From positions 1 to 10,236 of the forward strand of contig JAGRKR010000271.1 of NCBI GenBank assembly GCA_020442225.1: 10,236 bases of DNA, written 5' to 3'. Below are positions 7,138 to 10,236 of this stretch, in pieces. This stretch comes from Hyphomicrobiaceae bacterium. Lineage in GTDB: Bacteria > Pseudomonadota > Alphaproteobacteria > Rhizobiales > Hyphomicrobiaceae. The position numbers and the translations under genes are program-made. Within the stretch, counting starts at the first letter, position 1; each line of letters opens with the position of its first letter. The notes under the pieces were generated by a model that worked only from the letters and a program-made list of their open reading frames with translations, was not told where the DNA came from and made no database searches.

Positions 7138-8670
7138 TCAGTAGCTCGTAGGCCAGTTCGACAGATGATGCTGACCGACGACGCCCTTCTCTCCACAATG
7201 GAAGTCGAGAAGCTGCGAGAGCACCCGCCGCGTGTCGCGCGGATCGATCACCGCGTGCGCCTCGTAGAGCGCCGCCAGCGCCCAGGCCGTCGTATCCTGC
7301 TGGAGCTCCTTGTGCAGCTTGTCGAAGCGCTCCGGGTCGTCGTCGCGCGTCAGGCCGTAGATGATGTTGACGCCGATCACGGGGTCGACGAAACCGAGAT
7401 CTGCAGTCGGCCAGCAGATGGTCTCGTGCGAGTTCTTGCCGCCGCCCATGTTGAGGTAGGCCTGACCGTAGCTCTTGCGCAGGATCACCTGGATCTTCGG
7501 CACGGTAACGAGGCTGATGGCGTTCATCCAGTTCATGATGCGACCGGGGGCCCAGCGCCGCTCGCCTTCGACGCCGATCAGGAAGCCCGGCTGGTCGACC
7601 ATCAGCACGATCGGGATGTTGAAGCTGTCGCAGAGCACCAGGAAGCTCGTGGCCTTGCGCATGGCGTCGACGTCGATGGCGCCGCCCTTGTACTGCGGGT
7701 TGTTGGCGAGGATGCCCACAGAGCGGCCGCCGATACGGGCCAGTCCCACGGCGATCGACTTGCCGAAGCGCGGCTTGAGCTCGAAGTAGCTGTCCTTGTC
7801 CACCACGGTGCGGACAACCTTGCGCACATCGTAGACCTGGGTGCGCTTGGGCGGCAGGTTGTCGAGGATGCTGGCACACGCATCGCCCGAGCCGGCCGGC
7901 ACGGCCGCGCGGGGAGCAGCCTCGCGATTGCTGCCCGGCAAGTAGGAGAGGAAGCGCTTGACCGCCTCGAGCCCTTCCTCGTCGCTGTCGACGGCCATGT
8001 CGATGAGACCCGTGGTATCGGCATGCATGCGCCAGCCGCCCAGTTCCTCGGGCTCGATCTCCTGACTGATGGCCTTGGAGGTCACACGCGAGCTGGCGAC
8101 GGCCATGGTCGCCCCCTTGCGCATCACCACGAAGTCGGAGATGCAGGCATACCAGGTTGACGAGCCATAGCAGTGACCGAGCAACGCGGAGGCCCAGGGC
8201 GTCTCGCGCAGCCGGCGATACTCGTACTGGTCCTGCCCCAGCATGGCGCGGCCGGCCGAGCCCATGCGGTCCGGCATGCGCGCGCCGACGGACTCGCCGA
8301 GGAACACGATGGGCATGCCGCGCTCGATCGACGTCTCGCGAATGTGTCGGATCTTCTTGCCGTTGATGGCGGACGAGGACGCACCGAGCACCGTGAAGTC
8401 GTTGGAGACGACGGCCACGGGGCGACCGTCGATGCGGCCGTAGCCAGCCACCTTGCCGTCGGCCGCCGTCTTGTCGGCCATCTCCTTGCGGATGCCCTTG
8501 GCATGCATGCCGCTCTCGAAGAAGCTGTCGGGATCGAGGAGCGCGTCGAGACGTTCACGTGCATTGAGAATGCCGCTGTTGCGGCGCGCCGCGAGCTTCT
8601 TCGGCCCGCCCATGGCGCGGGCTTCCGCCTCGCGCTTCTTCAGCTCCTCCATTTCGGTCTCGAATGCCAC
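7138..8670 (-). CDS. Acyl-CoA carboxylase-type carboxyltransferase (beta) subunit, divergent
   Basis: Belongs to the biotin-dependent carboxyltransferase family (propionyl-, acetyl-, methylcrotonyl-CoA carboxylase beta; decarboxylase alpha subunits), which move a carboxyl group between biotin and an acyl-CoA. The 510 residues are normal length with two crotonase-like halves. The first (about 1-250) opens with KKREAEARAMGG and LNARERLDALLD and has the oxyanion region GESVGARMPD (125-134). The second (about 275-505) has LANNPQYKGGAID (321-333), DQPGFLIG (359-366) and RKSYGQAYLNMGG (398-410). Standard proteins have SGGAR and YGGAY, so both oxyanion motifs differ by one residue, and Leu406 stands where propionyl-CoA carboxylase has its specificity Asp. 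The GTG at 8670 is chosen because AAGGAGG is 9 bases upstream and the family's N-terminus begins here; an upstream ATG at 8781 has no ribosome site. First gene of the trio with the synthetase and monooxygenase. No biotin carboxylase or biotin carrier lies in the window, so its partner is elsewhere or its role is different. Confidence 0.88.
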   Translation of the reverse strand: MAFETEMEELKKREAEARAMGGPKKLAARRNSGILNARERLDALLDPDSFFESGMHAKGIRKEMADKTAADGKVAGYGRIDGRPVAVVSNDFTVLGASSSAINGKKIRHIRETSIERGMPIVFLGESVGARMPDRMGSAGRAMLGQDQYEYRRLRETPWASALLGHCYGSSTWYACISDFVVMRKGATMAVASSRVTSKAISQEIEPEELGGWRMHADTTGLIDMAVDSDEEGLEAVKRFLSYLPGSNREAAPRAAVPAGSGDACASILDNLPPKRTQVYDVRKVVRTVVDKDSYFELKPRFGKSIAVGLARIGGRSVGILANNPQYKGGAIDVDAMRKATSFLVLCDSFNIPIVLMVDQPGFLIGVEGERRWAPGRIMNWMNAISLVTVPKIQVILRKSYGQAYLNMGGGKNSHETICWPTADLGFVDPVIGVNIIYGLTRDDDPERFDKLHKELQQDTTAWALAALYEAHAVIDPRDTRRVLSQLLDFHCGEKGVVGQHHLSNWPTSY

Positions 8671-8679
8671 CGTCTCGTT

Positions 8680-8686
8680 CCTCCTT
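8680..8686 (-). promoter_or_regulatory. Ribosome binding site that sets the GTG start of the carboxyltransferase
   Basis: On the minus strand AAGGAGG lies 9 bases before GTG at 8670. It is the strongest such site upstream of this gene. It argues against the in-frame ATG at 8781 and against the internal ATG six codons downstream of the GTG. Confidence 0.7.
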
Positions 8687-8757
8687 GGCCAATTCTGTGC
8701 GGCCACATTAGTGCGGACCACGCGCCGATGGAACTCCTTGTTGCCATGGGATTTTAT

Positions 8758-8774
8758 GGTGCCAATTCGGCACC
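8758..8774. repeat. Perfect 6-base-pair inverted repeat downstream of the DUF3237 gene
   Basis: GGTGCC (8758-8763) and GGCACC (8769-8774) flank the 5-base loop AATTC. In the direction of transcription it begins 12 bases after the DUF3237 stop codon. It could be an attenuating hairpin ending the dehydrogenase/DUF3237 message or an operator for the next operon. A true T-run is absent on the minus strand, so an intrinsic terminator is not proven. Confidence 0.5.
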
Positions 8775-8786
8775 GCCACATGCGCC

Positions 8787-9269
8787 CTAGAGCACCTCGA
8801 AAACATCATAGACGGCCGCGTCGGGCTCGCGTCGGCCGACGCCGACCGCGACGATCCGATTGAGCCAGTCGTAGCCGGGGGATGCCGTCTCGAAGGCTAA
8901 TGCCGTGCGCAGATAGTACTGCGACGACGCGACCGCCTCCCCCCGCGCCAGACGCTCCATCACCTCCGCCGGTCCGTGCCGCACCCCCTGGTAGCGGATC
9001 AGGAGCGGGGCACCATCGTCGAGCTCCAGCACCAGGCGCACGTCGGGCCGGAACGCCCCGTCCTGGCCCTTGAGCAGCGTATCGAGACCGCCGGCCACGA
9101 TCCGCGCCTTGACATGCGGCCCCTGGAAGTGACCGGCCTCGAGCCGGTCCAGCCGGCGCAGGCCGAGCGGCCCGTCGCCGAGCCAGAGCGTACCGCTGAC
9201 CTCGATCCTGAGCTCCCCGAGATAGCGCGTGTGCAGCTCGGGCGCCGCCCCCTCCCCGACACCCGTCAT
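8787..9269 (-). CDS. DUF3237 (UPF0311) family protein of unknown function
   Basis: The 160-residue product matches the DUF3237 pattern as I know it, a small beta-rich domain with no signal peptide or membrane segment, so it is probably cytoplasmic. Diagnostic stretches are GHFQGPHVKARIVAGG (46-61), GVRHGPAEVMERLARGE (95-111), QYYLRT (117-122), FETASPGYDWLN (126-137) and VGVGRREPDAAVYDVFEV (142-159). The family's biochemical role is not established to my knowledge; the conserved RHGP, YY-RT and YxWLN residues look like a ligand pocket but this is inference. The ATG at 9269 lies one base from the stop of the upstream dehydrogenase gene (TGA-A-ATG), so the two are very likely co-transcribed and translationally coupled. 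No strong ribosome site of its own is visible, which fits coupling. Length is as expected, with no sign of truncation. Confidence 0.86.
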   Translation of the reverse strand: MTGVGEGAAPELHTRYLGELRIEVSGTLWLGDGPLGLRRLDRLEAGHFQGPHVKARIVAGGLDTLLKGQDGAFRPDVRLVLELDDGAPLLIRYQGVRHGPAEVMERLARGEAVASSQYYLRTALAFETASPGYDWLNRIVAVGVGRREPDAAVYDVFEVL

Positions 9270-9270
9270 T

Positions 9271-10236
9271 TCACTCGAACACCAGGATCTGGCGGACGGT
9301 CGCCGCGTCGGCGAGCTTGTCGAAGCCGGCGTTGATCTCGTCGAGCGTGACCAGGCTGCTGCGCAGCTTGTCGATCGGCAGCTTGCGCTTCTTGTAGAGG
9401 TTGATGAAGCGCGGGATGTCGCGATGGGCGACGCAACTCCCCATGTAGCTGCCCTTCACGGTGCGCTCGTCCTGCACCATGGCGTAGTGCTGCACGGAGA
9501 ACTGGCCACCCACGGGGGGCAGGCCGGCGCTGACCGTGGTGCCGCCGCGCACGGTGATCTTGTAGGCGAGGTCCATGGCCTTGACCGAGCCGGCCATCTC
9601 GAAGGCGTAGTCGACACCACCGTCGGTCGCATCGACGATCGACTTGATGCAATCGGCGTCGGCAGCGGAATAGGTCTCGGTCGCACCGAGCTGGCGGGCC
9701 AGCGCCAGCTTCTCGTCGGACATGTCGACGGCGATGATGCGCTCGGCGCCCGCCACCGCCGCCCCCATCAGACAGGAGAGCCCGACGCCGCCGAGCCCGA
9801 CCACCGCCACGACGTCGCCCGGGCGAACATTCGCGGTGTTGACTGCGGCACCGACGCCCGTCTGCACCGCGCAGCCGAACATCGCCGCATCGTGCAGTGG
9901 CACATCCTTGTCGATCCTGACGATGGAGTTGGGAACGACCACCGCGTACTCGGCGAAGCAGGAGATGCCGCTGTAGTGCAGGATGTCCTTGCCGCCGAGC
10001 TTGAGACGACGCGTGCCGGTCTGCAGCTCGCCGCGTGCCCGCGAGCCCTGGAAGCCCGAGCAGACGTTGGGCTTGCCGCTCCGGCACTGCCTGCACTTGC
10101 CACAGCTCGGCGAGAAGACGAACACCACATGATCGCCGGGTGCGAAGCCCTCGACGCCGGCCCCGACCTCTCGCACGATGCCGGCCCCTTCGTGACCGGG
10201 GACGGTCGGAAGCGCCCGCGGCCGGCTGTTGTCGAT
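9271..10236 (-). CDS. Zinc-dependent alcohol dehydrogenase (MDR family), N-terminus beyond the window
   Basis: Predicted NAD(P)-dependent oxidation of an alcohol or reduction of a carbonyl compound in the cytoplasm. The 321 visible residues run to the natural stop; the start and first catalytic-zinc Cys are cut off by the window edge. Visible are the GHE motif (residues 14-16 of the fragment, second catalytic-zinc ligand) and the structural-zinc motif C-G-x-C-x-x-C-(7)-C (Cys 45, 48, 51, 59). Cys122 in FGCAVQTGVGA is the third catalytic ligand. The Rossmann motif GLGGVG (147-152) is followed by AVDMSDEK with Asp171, which favours NAD over NADP. The open frame continues at least to position 10236 with the sequence VPGHEGAGIV, so this is not a gene beginning internally. 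It is followed one base later by the DUF3237 gene. It looks intact, close to the class III/aryl-alcohol dehydrogenase branch; substrate unknown. Confidence 0.9.
   Translation of the reverse strand: MDNSRPRALPTVPGHEGAGIVREVGAGVEGFAPGDHVVFVFSPSCGKCRQCRSGKPNVCSGFQGSRARGELQTGTRRLKLGGKDILHYSGISCFAEYAVVVPNSIVRIDKDVPLHDAAMFGCAVQTGVGAAVNTANVRPGDVVAVVGLGGVGLSCLMGAAVAGAERIIAVDMSDEKLALARQLGATETYSAADADCIKSIVDATDGGVDYAFEMAGSVKAMDLAYKITVRGGTTVSAGLPPVGGQFSVQHYAMVQDERTVKGSYMGSCVAHRDIPRFINLYKKRKLPIDKLRSSLVTLDEINAGFDKLADAATVRQILVFE

Larger units (their letters stand above)
8671..8786 (-). promoter_or_regulatory. 116-base gap upstream of the carboxyltransferase, likely promoter or operator region
   Basis: This is the only sizeable gap in the minus-strand block, whose other gaps are 1, 9 and 12 bases, so a separate promoter for the trio is plausible here. 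It contains a perfect inverted repeat (8758-8774) and two copies of GAATTGGC on the minus strand (8761-8768 and 8688-8695), 73 bases apart. An AT-rich patch ATAAAAT follows the inverted repeat. I found no convincing -35/-10 pair and no full sigma-54 site. Confidence 0.4.

Noticed and set aside
4051..8160. A very long open frame (1369 codons) on the plus strand opposite the monooxygenase, synthetase and carboxyltransferase genes.
   Set aside because: It is codon-for-codon antisense to three minus-strand genes that all lie in the same frame (gaps of 12 and 9 bases, both multiples of 3). It stays open because the Leu and Ser codons TTA, CTA and TCA are avoided in GC-rich genes. The product is a low-complexity mix of Arg, His, Asp and Ala with no known domain.
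8740..8772. Possible sigma-54 promoter: TTGGCAC on the minus strand looks like a -24 element.
   Set aside because: At the correct distance the -12 element should read TTGC but reads AATC, so only half of the site is there.
8671..8781. An N-terminal extension of 37 residues on the carboxyltransferase, starting at the ATG at 8781.
   Set aside because: No ribosome site precedes that ATG, the extension matches nothing in the family, and a strong AAGGAGG precedes the GTG at 8670.

Overview
The window is GC-rich, protein-dense bacterial DNA with strong third-position GC bias. Gene content and protein style suggest an alphaproteobacterium, probably Hyphomicrobiales (Rhizobiales). The best taxonomic pointer is the murein L,D-transpeptidase at the left edge, whose build is common in that group. 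No 16S rRNA, tRNA, phage, transposon or CRISPR sequence is visible, so the assignment is an inference.

Layout, left to right. (1) A minus-strand envelope gene, the L,D-transpeptidase, ends at position 5. (2) A non-coding divergent promoter region of about 360 bases follows (1406-1766). (3) A plus-strand pair encodes a family III CoA-transferase and a MaoC-type hydratase, 11 bases apart. (4) This pair converges on a minus-strand block, with a hairpin in the 29-base junction. (5) The minus-strand block reads right to left: a zinc-dependent alcohol dehydrogenase (its N-terminus lies outside the window), a DUF3237 protein one base downstream, a 116-base gap with an inverted repeat, then a tight trio. 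The trio is a biotin-dependent-type carboxyltransferase, an NDP-forming acyl-CoA synthetase and a flavin-containing monooxygenase, with gaps of 9 and 12 bases.

Read together, positions 1767-10236 look like an accessory catabolic locus built on CoA thioesters. Two enzymes could put CoA on a carboxylic acid (transferase or ATP-dependent ligase). One could hydrate an enoyl-CoA, one could add or move a carboxyl group, and two (monooxygenase, alcohol dehydrogenase) could handle oxygenation and alcohol/carbonyl chemistry. DUF3237 has no known function. The substrate cannot be read from the sequence, and no regulator, transporter, biotin carboxylase or biotin carrier lies in the window. The most unusual points are the orphan carboxyltransferase with altered oxyanion motifs, the ATP-grasp-first order of the acyl-CoA synthetase, the DUF3237-dehydrogenase coupling, and a MaoC protein lacking the standard Asp of its hydratase motif. 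None of these by itself proves a new system; the combination is the candidate worth checking.
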